This document shows positions 24,598 through 33,592 of a stretch of DNA of 35,153 nt, in pieces. This stretch comes from an uncultured Ruminococcus sp. (GTDB taxonomy: Bacteria > Bacillota > Clostridia > Oscillospirales > Acutalibacteraceae), in the NCBI GenBank assembly GCA_902763365.1, contig CACWRT010000019.1, forward strand, positions 1 to 35,153. The letters are read 5' to 3'. The notes below the pieces were generated by a model. The model saw only the letters and a list, made by a program, of their open reading frames with translations. It was not told the origin of the DNA and searched no databases. The position numbers and the translations under genes were made by a program. How positions within the stretch are numbered: the stretch's first letter is position 1; each line of letters starts with the position of its first letter.

Positions 24598-25260
24598 TCA
24601 CACGGAAATGTCTGTTTCCCTGTACAATTCTTCGTAGGTGTATATCATACGGTCTGAAATGCCGATAAGCTCATCTTTATACATATCATTTGAAGGGTCA
24701 TATACAGCCACGGTTCTCATTCCCACAGAAGCCGCACTTTTTATGCCATCTATTATATCCTCAAACACAACACATTCTTCGGGCTTTGCGCCGAGTTTTT
24801 CTGCAGTATACAGATATATATCAGGATTACTTTTGTTTACACCCACCTCGGAAGTATAACAAATACAATCAAACAATCCACTCATACCGTTATTTTCAAG
24901 ACATGGCATGAGAAGATAAGGATTATTCGAAGTTGCCATCCCAAGAGATATGCCCTCAGACTTCAATTTCTGTAAATATATGAGCGCGCCCTCTTTTGCC
25001 CTGACATTATTTGCGTATTCAAAGTGAGCCATATCAAGCCATGTCTGCATTATTTCTTCAACGCTTTCTTCAAGCCCGTATGTATCCTTTGTATAGGCAG
25101 CCGCTGTTTCAAAAAACATACTGCGCATTTTATCCGTATACTCCTCTGTTACGGGTATACCTCTTGCAGTAAGAAAATCCTCGTCAACCTTTGCCCACAC
25201 ATACATGGAATCCACCAGAGTCCCGTCAAGATCAAATATCGCTGCCCTGATGTCCTTCAT
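24598..25260 (-). CDS. HAD superfamily phosphatase (beta-phosphoglucomutase-like)
   Basis: This is a cytoplasmic haloacid-dehalogenase-type phosphohydrolase of 220 residues. Motif I is D10-L-D12-G-T (nucleophile and acid), motif II ATSNN near 109-113, motif III K143, and motif IV E167-D168 in VVFEDIIDGIKSA. The helical cap (about 17-85) follows motif I, which is the subfamily I pattern seen in beta-phosphoglucomutase and phosphoglycolate phosphatase relatives. The substrate is not deducible. The ATG at 25260 has GGAGG 9 nt upstream. The gene starts inside the end of the upstream membrane-protein gene (29-nt overlap), so the two are translated in coupled fashion. Confidence 0.92.
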   Translation of the reverse strand: MKDIRAAIFDLDGTLVDSMYVWAKVDEDFLTARGIPVTEEYTDKMRSMFFETAAAYTKDTYGLEESVEEIMQTWLDMAHFEYANNVRAKEGALIYLQKLKSEGISLGMATSNNPYLLMPCLENNGMSGLFDCICYTSEVGVNKSNPDIYLYTAEKLGAKPEECVVFEDIIDGIKSAASVGMRTVAVYDPSNDMYKDELIGISDRMIYTYEELYRETDISV

Positions 25261-26368
25261 TATAGTATTCCTCCAACATATAATGCTGCATATTCCTGCC
25301 TTTTCTTCTTCTGCCGTAATCAACAACAATTATATTGTCGGACACCTCATTGTCAAAGGGGGTCACCCATGTATACTGCTTCAGCTTTTCAAGACGGAAC
25401 TTACCTGTTTCAGGGTGCATAATCTTCATGTAATGAACATAGTTATAGCCACCCCTGCCGCTTGGCTTTCTTATCAGAAAACAGGAAACAATGGCATTTT
25501 TGAGAGCATTAACTCTTGTTTTTCTGAGTCTCCTGATCCTTGATGTGAATTTTCTTATCCTGAGCGCATCTATTACCACCATAAAAAACAGCAGTCCTAT
25601 GGCATAGGGGAAGAAATAAATAAAATTCGTCAGAATAAAAATTGCAAAGATGGACATGAATGTAAAGTCAACGCCAAAAATGATCTTTGCTTCTTTAAGC
25701 TTAACTTTTTCTTTTTTAACAACATAATCTATCTCAGGACGTGAAAGCCGGCTCCAACTGCCATTTTTTGACTTATGACTTGTAAGTCCCAGCTCCTTTT
25801 TGGAAAAGCATCTTATATTATTCTTCGAGAATCTGACAACAAGCATATTATCTCCCGCATTTGAATACATAAAGGTACTCCTGTACACCGGAAGCTTATA
25901 AAGTCTTCTGTCATTGGCCGAGCTCAGTCTGAATACATTAAGAAAATAGGAAAAACCGTTAATTGTATACTGATATTCCTCATCACGCATGAAACAAGCT
26001 GCATCAGAGCATTTGGCCTTTCCCGACCAGACTCTTATACACATCCTTTCAAGTGAGAAAAAATACACAAGAATACTGCTCGCATACAATCCGCCCACTA
26101 CAACAGAAACTATAAAATGTATAAAGAATGCCCCCAGAGTCAGCAATGCGGCAGGGACAAGACTATATGCCACATAACGGGATATACATCTTAAATTGTT
26201 TTTTCTGATACTTGCGGTAATAAGAAATCTTTCCTTGAAATTAATTCTTCTCCATTTTATTTCAAGACTTTCTGTCCTTCTTATACCCTGTTCCTGCCTC
26301 CTCTCCTTTATCATATTTTTATGCTTATAGCTGAGGCTCGGAACGTCTTTAACTTGCGGTTTAATCAT
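25232..26368 (-). CDS. Membrane protein of unknown function (378 aa)
   Basis: I do not recognise a family. The 378-residue basic protein has two hydrophobic hairpins (about 67-108 and 234-268) and three Arg/Lys-rich cytoplasmic parts. The one between the hairpins contains beta-type stretches (YQYTINGFSYFLNVFRLSS). The C-terminal part (about 290-378) has YNYVHYMKIMHPETGKFRLEKLK and DNIIVVDYGRRRKGRNMQHY, resembling an inward-facing domain rather than a transporter core. GGAG lies 9 nt before the ATG. It heads the series HAD-ddh-ApgM-like and overlaps the HAD gene by 29 nt. Confidence 0.75.
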   Translation of the reverse strand: MIKPQVKDVPSLSYKHKNMIKERRQEQGIRRTESLEIKWRRINFKERFLITASIRKNNLRCISRYVAYSLVPAALLTLGAFFIHFIVSVVVGGLYASSILVYFFSLERMCIRVWSGKAKCSDAACFMRDEEYQYTINGFSYFLNVFRLSSANDRRLYKLPVYRSTFMYSNAGDNMLVVRFSKNNIRCFSKKELGLTSHKSKNGSWSRLSRPEIDYVVKKEKVKLKEAKIIFGVDFTFMSIFAIFILTNFIYFFPYAIGLLFFMVVIDALRIRKFTSRIRRLRKTRVNALKNAIVSCFLIRKPSGRGGYNYVHYMKIMHPETGKFRLEKLKQYTWVTPFDNEVSDNIIVVDYGRRRKGRNMQHYMLEEYYNEGHQGSDI

Positions 26369-26933
26369 TTATCATTACTCCGATTCTGTCCGATCTTACG
26401 CTATGATAATAACACATAACGCATGACCTGTATTATTTCGGGATACTCTGCCCAATATCAGTCTATGATCAAATATTATCTTGAACCTGTTCATTCTGGC
26501 GATTATTTTATAAATAACATTCGACAAAAATAAACAAATACACATTTAATATTACAACATTTTCATAAACATGTCAATGATTTAACATTTAAAAACCAAC
26601 ATTTTTATCAGTAAGCATAAACATAAAAAGTCACAACAAATACTGACGATCAAAAGTATATTTTTTCCGAATATCATTATATAAAAAAGAATACATCAGA
26701 ACACAGTTATACCTATTTTGTATTTTACCACAAAAATAATCTTTTGTCTATAAAAAACTGTCATAAATTCCAAATTATAGAAAAATTTATTATATTTTAC
26801 GGCTTGTTCATTATGAAAAAAAGAAAAAAACAATTGAATTTATAAAAAAATGGTGTATAATTAGTATGTGTTTTTATATAGAAATATAGATAGTTCTGTC
26901 GAAAAAAGTCTTGAAAGAAAGGTTGCGGGAAAG
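26369..26933. other. Divergent AT-rich intergenic region
   Basis: No gene is supported. The stretch separates the divergent membrane-protein and activase genes. The plus-strand promoter at 26834-26861 is the only confident signal. On the minus strand a TGTTATTAT extended -10-like element occurs about 55 nt before the membrane-protein start, but no -35 box accompanies it. Confidence 0.55.
26834..26861 (+). promoter_or_regulatory. Promoter of the activase fusion gene
   Basis: TTGAAT (26834-26839) and a perfect TATAAT (26856-26861) are 16 nt apart. Transcription would start near 26868, so the in-frame GTG at 26868 cannot be the translation start and the ATG at 26934 is favoured. Confidence 0.8.
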
Positions 26934-29900
26934 ATGGAAAAATACTCAGATTACAGGATCGGCATTGACGTAGGTTCTACAACGGTAAAGATCGTTCTTA
27001 CAAACAAAGACAAGATATTGTTTCATAAGTATATAAGACATTTTGCCAAACAGAGAGAAAGCATACTGACGCTTCTGGATGAGATAACACCCATTGTGAA
27101 GAAAAACAGATTCAAAGTCTGCATGACAGGTTCCGGCGCAAGAATAATTGCAGATAAAATAGGTGTTTCTTTCACGCAGGAGGTTGTGGCGAATTCTCTT
27201 GCTCTGAAAAAACGCTATGATAAGATCGGCACTGCCATTGAGCTTGGCGGTCAGGACGCTAAGATAATATTCTTCCGTGAGGATGACGACGGCGAGCCCG
27301 TTGTATATGATATGAGGATGAACGGCTCATGCGCAGGCGGTACAGGTGCCTTTATAGACGAAGTTGCCGCTGTTCTTGGCGTAGAAGACTGCAAGATGAA
27401 TGATCTTGCGTCTCAGGGTACAAGTGTATATGATATTTCCGGAAGATGCGGCGTTTTCGCAAAGACAGATATACAGGCTCTTCTTAATCAGGGTGTTAAA
27501 AAATCCGATATTGCTCTTTCAAGCTACCATGCAATAGCTAAACAGACGATAGGCGGTCTTTCACAAGGACTTGAAATAAAAGCTCCCGTTGCCTTTGAAG
27601 GCGGTCCCCTCACCTTTCACCCCCGTCTTGGGGAAGTTTTTGCAGAAAGACTGGCGCTGAAGGATGAGGACATACTCGTTCCCGAAAATCCTGAAATAAT
27701 GGTAGCATACGGCGCCGCTCTCAGCATAGACGAGCTTCATGCGGATTCATCCGATTATCTTATTGATGAGCTTATAAAAAGCATGAAGGAAGCAGCCGAA
27801 GAAAAAAATCTGCCTGATGACAGCGGCAAGCTTTATTTTGAAAATGACGAACAGTACAAAGCTTTTTTGAAAAAACATCCTCATAAGGAGGCCCCCGACT
27901 ATAAGCCCGGATTCGGCGAAACTGTTAATGCCTATCTTGGAATAGATTCGGGCAGTACGACGACCAAGCTTGTCCTCATGAATGAAAAGGAAGAGATAAT
28001 CGATTCGTTCTATTCCTCCAACGAAGGCAACCCTTTGAGCGTTGCAAAAAAAGCGCTTCTTGCCATGTATGACAAATACAAAAAAGCAGGCGCAAGGCTT
28101 AACATTGTTGCTGCCGCATCGACAGGCTACGGTGAATTCCTTTTCTCAAAGGCATTCCGCACCGAAGCTCATATCGTAGAAACCGTTGCACATTCTATGG
28201 CTGCATCAAAATATGTAGGCGACCCGAGTTTTATTCTGGATATCGGCGGTCAGGATATGAAGGCCATATGGCTTGAAAACGGCATCATCACCAATATAGT
28301 TGTAAACGAAGCCTGCTCATCCGGCTGCGGATCATTCCTTGAAAATTTTGCGCAGACGCTGAATATTGAAACAAAGGATATTGCGGCCCGTGCCTTTGAA
28401 TCCGAAAAACCCGCTAAGCTTGGCAGCCGCTGTACGGTATTTATGAACAGCTCCATAATTACCGAACAAAGAAACGGAAAGCAGCCTGATGATATTATGG
28501 CTGGTCTGTGCCGTTCTATCATAGAAAATGTATTTACAAAGGTAATAAGAGTACCCAATATTGACTCCCTCGGTAACAAGATAGTAGTACAGGGCGGTAC
28601 ATTCAGAAACGACGCAGTTCTCAGAGCTATGGAACAGTACGTAGGCAAGGATGTTATCCGCGCCCCCTATCCCGGTCTTATGGGCGCAATAGGTTCTGCG
28701 CTGACCGCAAAGGAAGCCGCTCAGAAAGAGGATTTCAAAAAAACGTTTATATCATATAAGGAACTCAGGGATTTCACATACAAGCAGGAAGCAAATTCAC
28801 CCTGTCCCTACTGTACAAACCACTGCAACAGAACTATACTTACCTTCTCAACAGGTGAAAGCTGGGTAACAAACAACCGCTGTGAAAAGGGTGAGGTACT
28901 GGGCGATCCCAAGGACAGCAAAACCCGTCAGAAGATCAAAGAAATCAACGACAATGTGAATAAGCCCGTAAATATGTTTGAGGTCCGCAAGAAGCTTATG
29001 TTCAAGGAATACCCGTACGAACAGCTTCTCGAAAAACAAAATACCGTCATTGGTTTGCCGAGAGTTCTGTATTTCTGGGAAGGAATGCCGTTCTGGAGTA
29101 CCCTGTGGAAGTCACTGGGCTTTGATATAAAGGTTTCCCCCGTCAGCACAAGGAAAATATATGAAAACGGAATCCATGCCGTTCCTTCCGATACAGAATG
29201 TTTCCCCGCAAAGCTTACACACGGTCATATACGTGAGCTGATAAAAATGGGCGTAGACAGGGTATTTATGCCGATCATAGTTGTAATGCCTTCGGAAAAT
29301 CCCGAGGAAACAAGCTTTTCACGCTGCGCTCTTGTAAAGGGCTATCCGATAGTAATACAAAATTCCGATAACCCGGACAGAGAGTTCGGCATACCGTTTG
29401 ACAACCCTTATTTCTACTGGTACTCAAACGAGGACAGAAAAAGACAGGTCTGCCAGTATATGGAAAAAACCTTCGGTATTGACCCGAAGATCACCGAGAA
29501 GGCCGTAGGATTTGCAGAAGCCGCACAGGCTCAGTATGACAGAGAATTAAAAGAAAAAGGCGGAAAAGTAATAGACCAGGTCACACGAGAAAACAAATTT
29601 GCCGTTGTAATGGCAGGCCGTCCCTACCATAATGATCCGCTCGTAAACCATGAGCTTCCCGAAATGCTCGTAAACATGGGCGTACCTGTTCTTACCGCCG
29701 ACAGTATTCCCGAACTGGGCAAGGTCGAGCTGAGAAAATCGAGAATAGATATAGTAAATAATTTCCACGCAAGAATGCTCAGCAGTTCCATCGTAGCCGC
29801 AAATAATCCCAATCTTGAGTATATCCAGATAGTAAGCTTCGGCTGCGGACATGACGCGGTACTTTCCGACGAAATTATCCGTATCATGAAAGAAATAAGC

Positions 29901-31274
29901 GGAAAAGCGCCGCTGATACTTAAAGTAGACGAAAGTGACGCGCAAGGTCCGCTTCGTATACGTGTGCGATCATTTATTGAAACAATTGAAAGAAAACGCC
30001 GGCTGAATGTATCACATCAGATAAGAGAGCTTCCCGATCCATATCCGGTGAAATACACTAAGAAGGAAAAGAAGGAAAAGATCGTTCTTATCCCGAACAG
30101 TTCCCACGCCTTCTGCCAGATCATGACAGCCGCATTCCGCACACAGAAGGTACGCGCCGTACCCCTTGACATTGGCAGAGAGGAAGCAATCAGACTGGGT
30201 AAGAAATACACTCACAATGATATCTGTTTCCCTGCTCAGATAGTAATAGGTGAAATACTCGGCGCGCTTGAAAGCGGAGAGTACGACAAAAATCAGGTTG
30301 CTGTCGGAATGGCAAAATATCTTGGCTGCTGCCGACTTCCCCACTATGCGACAATACTCAGGAAGGCGCTTGACGATGCGGGATATGCAAACGTTTCAAT
30401 AATGACAAACGATGATGTTGATCTCCATCAGCTTCACCCCGGATACAAAATAAACATGGGTACTATGATCAACGTTACCCTTGCCCTTCCCATGATAGAT
30501 GTTCTTGAGGAGATACTCAGAAAGATACGTCCCTACGAGCTTGAAAAAGGCAGCGCTGACGCCGCATTCAACAAGGGTATGGAATATCTTTCGGAAGGCA
30601 TAGAAAAACACGGCGCTTTCGGCGCTGTAAGAGGCTTCAAAAAAGCATTGAAGCTTTTCCGCAAAGTAAAATACGACCGCTCGGTACAGAAACCGAAGGT
30701 TCTTATCGTTGGCGAATACCTGCTCAACTTCCATCCCGGCGCAAACGGCGATATAGAAAATTATCTTGAAAACAACAATTTTGAGATAATCGAGGCTAAA
30801 ATGACAGACGTTATTCAGAAGTCATATTTCTGTCAGGGCAAGCAGATAAAGGAATTCAAAGTAAAGCGTGACAAGAATACCGTTTTCTGGTCTAAGGTAG
30901 CGAACTGGTTCTTTAACATGACTCACAAATACATTGACTTCCTCGCAAGGAAAGAACCGCTCCATGACAAGAATGTTCTTATGGACGATCTGGCTGTTGA
31001 CTGCGATCAGATAATACATCACACCTTTGATACAGGCGAGGGTATACTTATCCCTGCGGAAATTATCCATCACGCCAAGCACGGCTGCAAGAACTTTGTC
31101 ATTCTCCAGCCCTTCGGTTGTCTCCCGAACCACGTTATCGGCAGAGGTGTAAGCAAACGTCTAAAAGAACTCTTCCCAGACATCGAACTCCTTCCCCTTG
31201 ACTATGACCCCGATGTCAGCTTCGCCAATATCGAAAACCGTCTCCAGATGCTCGTGATGAATCAGAAAATTTAG
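26934..31274 (+). CDS. Fusion of two acyl-CoA dehydratase activase domains with dehydratase-like domains
   Basis: This 1446-residue protein joins parts usually encoded apart in 2-hydroxyacyl-CoA dehydratase and double-cubane-cluster systems. Two BadF/BcrA/HgdC-type ASKHA ATPase domains come first: residues 7 to about 305 (GIDVGSTTVKI) and about 330-610 (GIDSGSTTTKL). Each keeps the Cys pair that binds the activator's [4Fe-4S] cluster, C133/C172 and C461/C500, both 39 residues apart. A CxxCx3C motif (C624, C627, C631) follows, then a DUF2229-like part (about 680-1000) and an HGD-D-like C-terminus with C1098 (NDICFPAQ) and C1132-C1133. The role is unknown; ATP-driven low-potential electron transfer is inferred. 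The start at 26934 fits AGAAAGG upstream. It is monocistronic, cytoplasmic and probably oxygen-sensitive. Confidence 0.9.
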   Translation: MEKYSDYRIGIDVGSTTVKIVLTNKDKILFHKYIRHFAKQRESILTLLDEITPIVKKNRFKVCMTGSGARIIADKIGVSFTQEVVANSLALKKRYDKIGTAIELGGQDAKIIFFREDDDGEPVVYDMRMNGSCAGGTGAFIDEVAAVLGVEDCKMNDLASQGTSVYDISGRCGVFAKTDIQALLNQGVKKSDIALSSYHAIAKQTIGGLSQGLEIKAPVAFEGGPLTFHPRLGEVFAERLALKDEDILVPENPEIMVAYGAALSIDELHADSSDYLIDELIKSMKEAAEEKNLPDDSGKLYFENDEQYKAFLKKHPHKEAPDYKPGFGETVNAYLGIDSGSTTTKLVLMNEKEEIIDSFYSSNEGNPLSVAKKALLAMYDKYKKAGARLNIVAAASTGYGEFLFSKAFRTEAHIVETVAHSMAASKYVGDPSFILDIGGQDMKAIWLENGIITNIVVNEACSSGCGSFLENFAQTLNIETKDIAARAFESEKPAKLGSRCTVFMNSSIITEQRNGKQPDDIMAGLCRSIIENVFTKVIRVPNIDSLGNKIVVQGGTFRNDAVLRAMEQYVGKDVIRAPYPGLMGAIGSALTAKEAAQKEDFKKTFISYKELRDFTYKQEANSPCPYCTNHCNRTILTFSTGESWVTNNRCEKGEVLGDPKDSKTRQKIKEINDNVNKPVNMFEVRKKLMFKEYPYEQLLEKQNTVIGLPRVLYFWEGMPFWSTLWKSLGFDIKVSPVSTRKIYENGIHAVPSDTECFPAKLTHGHIRELIKMGVDRVFMPIIVVMPSENPEETSFSRCALVKGYPIVIQNSDNPDREFGIPFDNPYFYWYSNEDRKRQVCQYMEKTFGIDPKITEKAVGFAEAAQAQYDRELKEKGGKVIDQVTRENKFAVVMAGRPYHNDPLVNHELPEMLVNMGVPVLTADSIPELGKVELRKSRIDIVNNFHARMLSSSIVAANNPNLEYIQIVSFGCGHDAVLSDEIIRIMKEISGKAPLILKVDESDAQGPLRIRVRSFIETIERKRRLNVSHQIRELPDPYPVKYTKKEKKEKIVLIPNSSHAFCQIMTAAFRTQKVRAVPLDIGREEAIRLGKKYTHNDICFPAQIVIGEILGALESGEYDKNQVAVGMAKYLGCCRLPHYATILRKALDDAGYANVSIMTNDDVDLHQLHPGYKINMGTMINVTLALPMIDVLEEILRKIRPYELEKGSADAAFNKGMEYLSEGIEKHGAFGAVRGFKKALKLFRKVKYDRSVQKPKVLIVGEYLLNFHPGANGDIENYLENNNFEIIEAKMTDVIQKSYFCQGKQIKEFKVKRDKNTVFWSKVANWFFNMTHKYIDFLARKEPLHDKNVLMDDLAVDCDQIIHHTFDTGEGILIPAEIIHHAKHGCKNFVILQPFGCLPNHVIGRGVSKRLKELFPDIELLPLDYDPDVSFANIENRLQMLVMNQKI

Positions 31275-31282
31275 CGTTGCTA

Positions 31283-31302
31283 CCGGCGAGCCGCCGGACC
31301 CT
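31283..31302. repeat. GC-rich repeat, copy 3 (core only, inverted)
   Basis: These 20 bases are the exact reverse complement of 14317-14336. The core is itself a hairpin (CCGGCG-AGC-CGCCGG on the plus strand). It begins 8 nt after the stop of the activase gene and may act as its 3' end. Confidence 0.8.
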
Positions 31303-31381
31303 TAATAACTACTTTCTTCGACGCTCAAATTTTATTCGCTAAACGTCAATTTTTATCACCGTTCAAACTCTCCTTGGCTTT

Positions 31382-31426
31382 CCCTTTGGGGCAATGCTGT
31401 CAACTTAAGGAAAAAAATAATTGACA
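31382..31426. repeat. Repeat family 2, copy A (GGGGCAATGCTGTCAACTTA core)
   Basis: The 22-base core at 31388-31409 is identical to 35065-35086. Before it lies a CCC-TTT-GGG mini-palindrome; after it TGTCAA (31398-31403) is matched by TTGACA (31421-31426). Confidence 0.8.
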
Positions 31427-31432
31427 AAGTTT

Positions 31433-31547
31433 CGCAGGGGCCTTTTCAAAGGCTTGCGGAGCCCAGAGGCATAAGTGACGCCCCAAGAGCCCGTAGGGCG
31501 ATTGGCTGGCGGAAGTTATGCGTAGTGAAACGAAGCTGAGCCTTTGG
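31433..31547. other. Highly structured intergenic element, possible ncRNA or small palindromic mobile element
   Basis: Hairpin 1 pairs CGCA-GGCCTTT (31433-31445, GG bulge) with AAAGGCT-TGCG (31448-31458). Next comes a long arm: CCAGAG (31463-31468) with CTTTGG (31542-31547), GCATAA (31469-31474) with TTATGC (31516-31521), GCC-CCAA (31480-31486) with TTGG-GGC (31502-31510), and a GCCC-GTA-GGGC tip (31489-31499). These add up to over 30 potential base pairs. I see no start codon with a ribosome site in it. Strand cannot be assigned. Confidence 0.5.
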
Positions 31548-31591
31548 TCGCTGCGTTAGCAGGAGCAGAAACGTCAGATATAATTCAGACA

Positions 31592-31636
31592 CCCCGTATA
31601 CAAAGCACATGATTGTGTTTTATATACGGGGTTATT
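31592..31636. terminator. Terminator-like hairpin between convergent genes
   Basis: CCCCGTATA (31592-31600) pairs with TATACGGGG (31623-31631), with further AAA-CAC/GTG-TTT pairing inside. The U-tract is weak on both strands (TTATTATAT on plus). Its place, 26 nt after the stop of the minus-strand gene, supports a terminator. Confidence 0.6.
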
Positions 31637-31656
31637 ATATGAGTAATCAAAAATAC

Positions 31657-32388
31657 TCAAGCATTCGCAAACATTGAATATGTATCAAGTTTCTCTATTA
31701 TTTCACTTTCCTCTATCAGTATACCATAAAACTCTGCACTTCCGTCATCGTTAAATATCAGATTGTTTTTATAGTCAGGAACATAAACATAACCGCCATC
31801 GTCCATGCAGCAGATAAAATACTTCTCCGCACTGTCAGCACCTGCTGCACAGCCGTCATATCCGAAAGAAAAAAATAAACCTGTTTTCAGTATATTTTCG
31901 GTTTCATATTTTTTCATTCTGCCTTTTGTCAATGTAACCTTTTCCGCCAGCATGATATCTTCTTCAAAATTGCTGCACTTATAATGAGAATGATCTTCAG
32001 AATCCGTATATGTAAAAACACTGGTTTTAATTCCGGATACAGGTATTTTTATTTTCTCCGATACGTACAAATCAGGTTTTTCTCCGTCAATGTATATCAT
32101 ATCCGGGATATGCTGCTTATTTTCGCTTGTCACCGGAACATAGATATTTTCCCAATCATTGGTTTTACCTATATAATTCCAAAATTCAGGATATTCTGCA
32201 TCGGATTTAAGACCAAAAACATATCCATCTGTTTTCTTGTATTCGACGCCCAGATATTCAAAAGTTCCTTCCGGAGAAGAATATATTTCTGAAATAAATG
32301 TATTCATTGAAAATCGGTGGCTAAAAATCAATCCGACAATAAGCACAAATATCACAGACATAAGAATTGTAAATGTCTTTTGGCTCAT
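31657..32388 (-). CDS. Membrane-anchored extracytoplasmic protein of unknown function
   Basis: I do not recognise a family. The 243-residue protein has one N-terminal membrane helix (about 5-24, TFTILMSVIFVLIVGLIF) without a cleavage motif and a long external domain rich in Tyr, Asp and Glu. Four Cys lie in the domain, two of them adjacent (FICCMDD). The ATG at 32388 forms an ATGA overlap with the stop of the upstream gene and has GGGG 9 nt upstream; the ATG at 32397 is too near that site. It is the last gene of the right-end operon and should act at the cell surface together with the polytopic protein before it. Confidence 0.75.
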   Translation of the reverse strand: MSQKTFTILMSVIFVLIVGLIFSHRFSMNTFISEIYSSPEGTFEYLGVEYKKTDGYVFGLKSDAEYPEFWNYIGKTNDWENIYVPVTSENKQHIPDMIYIDGEKPDLYVSEKIKIPVSGIKTSVFTYTDSEDHSHYKCSNFEEDIMLAEKVTLTKGRMKKYETENILKTGLFFSFGYDGCAAGADSAEKYFICCMDDGGYVYVPDYKNNLIFNDDGSAEFYGILIEESEIIEKLDTYSMFANA

Positions 32389-33578
32389 TTCTCCCATCCC
32401 CTTTCAACGGATAAAAATGCGGTCAATTCTTCCCTGTCTTTTTTCGGCAGATACTGAACAGCTATACGTACTTCAGGTTCAGTATCGCACAGATATAGTA
32501 AAACAAGAAATATCCACTCAAGAGGTTTCATTATTATATAAACTATATCAGCTGTTATAGGATGTCTGATATACGTTGCCACAGGCAGACCGTATTTATC
32601 ATAAAATCTGCGTACTATTCTGTGAAGCTTAGGTGTTTTTTCTTCAAGAAGCTGTTCAAAAGCATTCGCAATACAAAGCTGACGATTTACTATTATCTCA
32701 TGGTCATGACGAATGCCCTTTCTTTTGGGATGCACAAGCCTTTTATGACCTCCGGCTGCAACCGTACACAAATAATGTCCATCGGAATGATTATATTCAA
32801 TATGATTTATAATATTCTTTGCTGGTTCTCCCATTTGTGAAAGATTCCAGTCGCTTGTCTGAGTCCACATTTTAACGACAGAATCATAATCCTGCCCGAA
32901 AAGCATAAGCACTGATACGATCAGCCCAAACAAAGGCAGCATCAGGATAAATCCGTATACAGGCCATTTCATACTGTTATATAATCCTGATCTGATTTTT
33001 CCTTTAAGATGTTTTGTTCTTTCCGAACCTGCATACTCTATGATCTTTCTTTTCAGCAGTCCCGCAGACGCTAAGATATAATTAACAGGATAGATACATA
33101 ACAGCAGATTCCATAATTCAGCCGCATCTGAACTTTGCGGAATTGTCTGTATAGTCCACATAATCGAAATACCCGCACCTATATATATCATAGAAACTGA
33201 TACTGCAAACATAAGAGGCGGAATCTTTTCTACATCAAAAATAGCAAGAATAAAATAACCCAGTATTCCTATAATTATCATCGTAATAAATGTATCAATA
33301 TGCGGCAAAGATACAGGTATATGTTTTGAATAACTTGTTACATTATACCACATTTCCGAGTAACCGTCTGTAAGCAAGCCTGTTAATATTATTGATGACA
33401 AAAATGACAGCATTCCCAGAACTGCGGCAATATTGCTTTCTTCTCTCGCATTTGGTTTTATAAACAAATATATAAAATTTAATACTGCCAGGGGTATTGC
33501 CGAAAGGATCACAAAACACGCAAGAACAGCTGCAAAAATAATCAACACTGCATAGATAATTTCTCCGATCTGAATCAT
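32385..33578 (-). CDS. Polytopic membrane protein, probably DUF6688
   Basis: This 397-residue protein has six or seven membrane helices in the first 250 residues and one near 355-370. Between them is a conserved-looking soluble part containing MWTQTSDWNLSQ, HYLCTVAAGGHKRLVHPKR and HDHEIIVNRQLCIANAFE. I associate that pattern with DUF6688, a family without a known function; this is from memory. The His-rich segment (HKRLVHPKRKGIRHDHE) is a candidate active or binding site. The ATG at 33578 has AAAGGA 9 nt upstream; an in-frame TTG lies at 33584. It is 14 nt after the lipoprotein gene and overlaps the next gene by four bases. Confidence 0.78.
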   Translation of the reverse strand: MIQIGEIIYAVLIIFAAVLACFVILSAIPLAVLNFIYLFIKPNAREESNIAAVLGMLSFLSSIILTGLLTDGYSEMWYNVTSYSKHIPVSLPHIDTFITMIIIGILGYFILAIFDVEKIPPLMFAVSVSMIYIGAGISIMWTIQTIPQSSDAAELWNLLLCIYPVNYILASAGLLKRKIIEYAGSERTKHLKGKIRSGLYNSMKWPVYGFILMLPLFGLIVSVLMLFGQDYDSVVKMWTQTSDWNLSQMGEPAKNIINHIEYNHSDGHYLCTVAAGGHKRLVHPKRKGIRHDHEIIVNRQLCIANAFEQLLEEKTPKLHRIVRRFYDKYGLPVATYIRHPITADIVYIIMKPLEWIFLVLLYLCDTEPEVRIAVQYLPKKDREELTAFLSVERGWEK

Positions 33579-33592
33579 TTTCAAACATCCTT

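Larger units (their letters stand above)
31275..31656. other. Convergent intergenic region with repeats and a structured element
   Basis: No gene is supported. In order the region carries repeat family 1 in reverse orientation (31283-31302), repeat family 2 (31382-31426), a hairpin at 31433-31458, a long imperfect stem-loop at 31463-31547 and a terminator-like hairpin (31592-31631). The GC content is raised over 31430-31565. Confidence 0.7.

Noticed and set aside
26868-26933. N-terminal extension of the activase gene from GTG 26868
   Set aside because: The GTG falls at the predicted transcription start of the promoter at 26834-26861 and has no ribosome site; the extra residues do not resemble the family.
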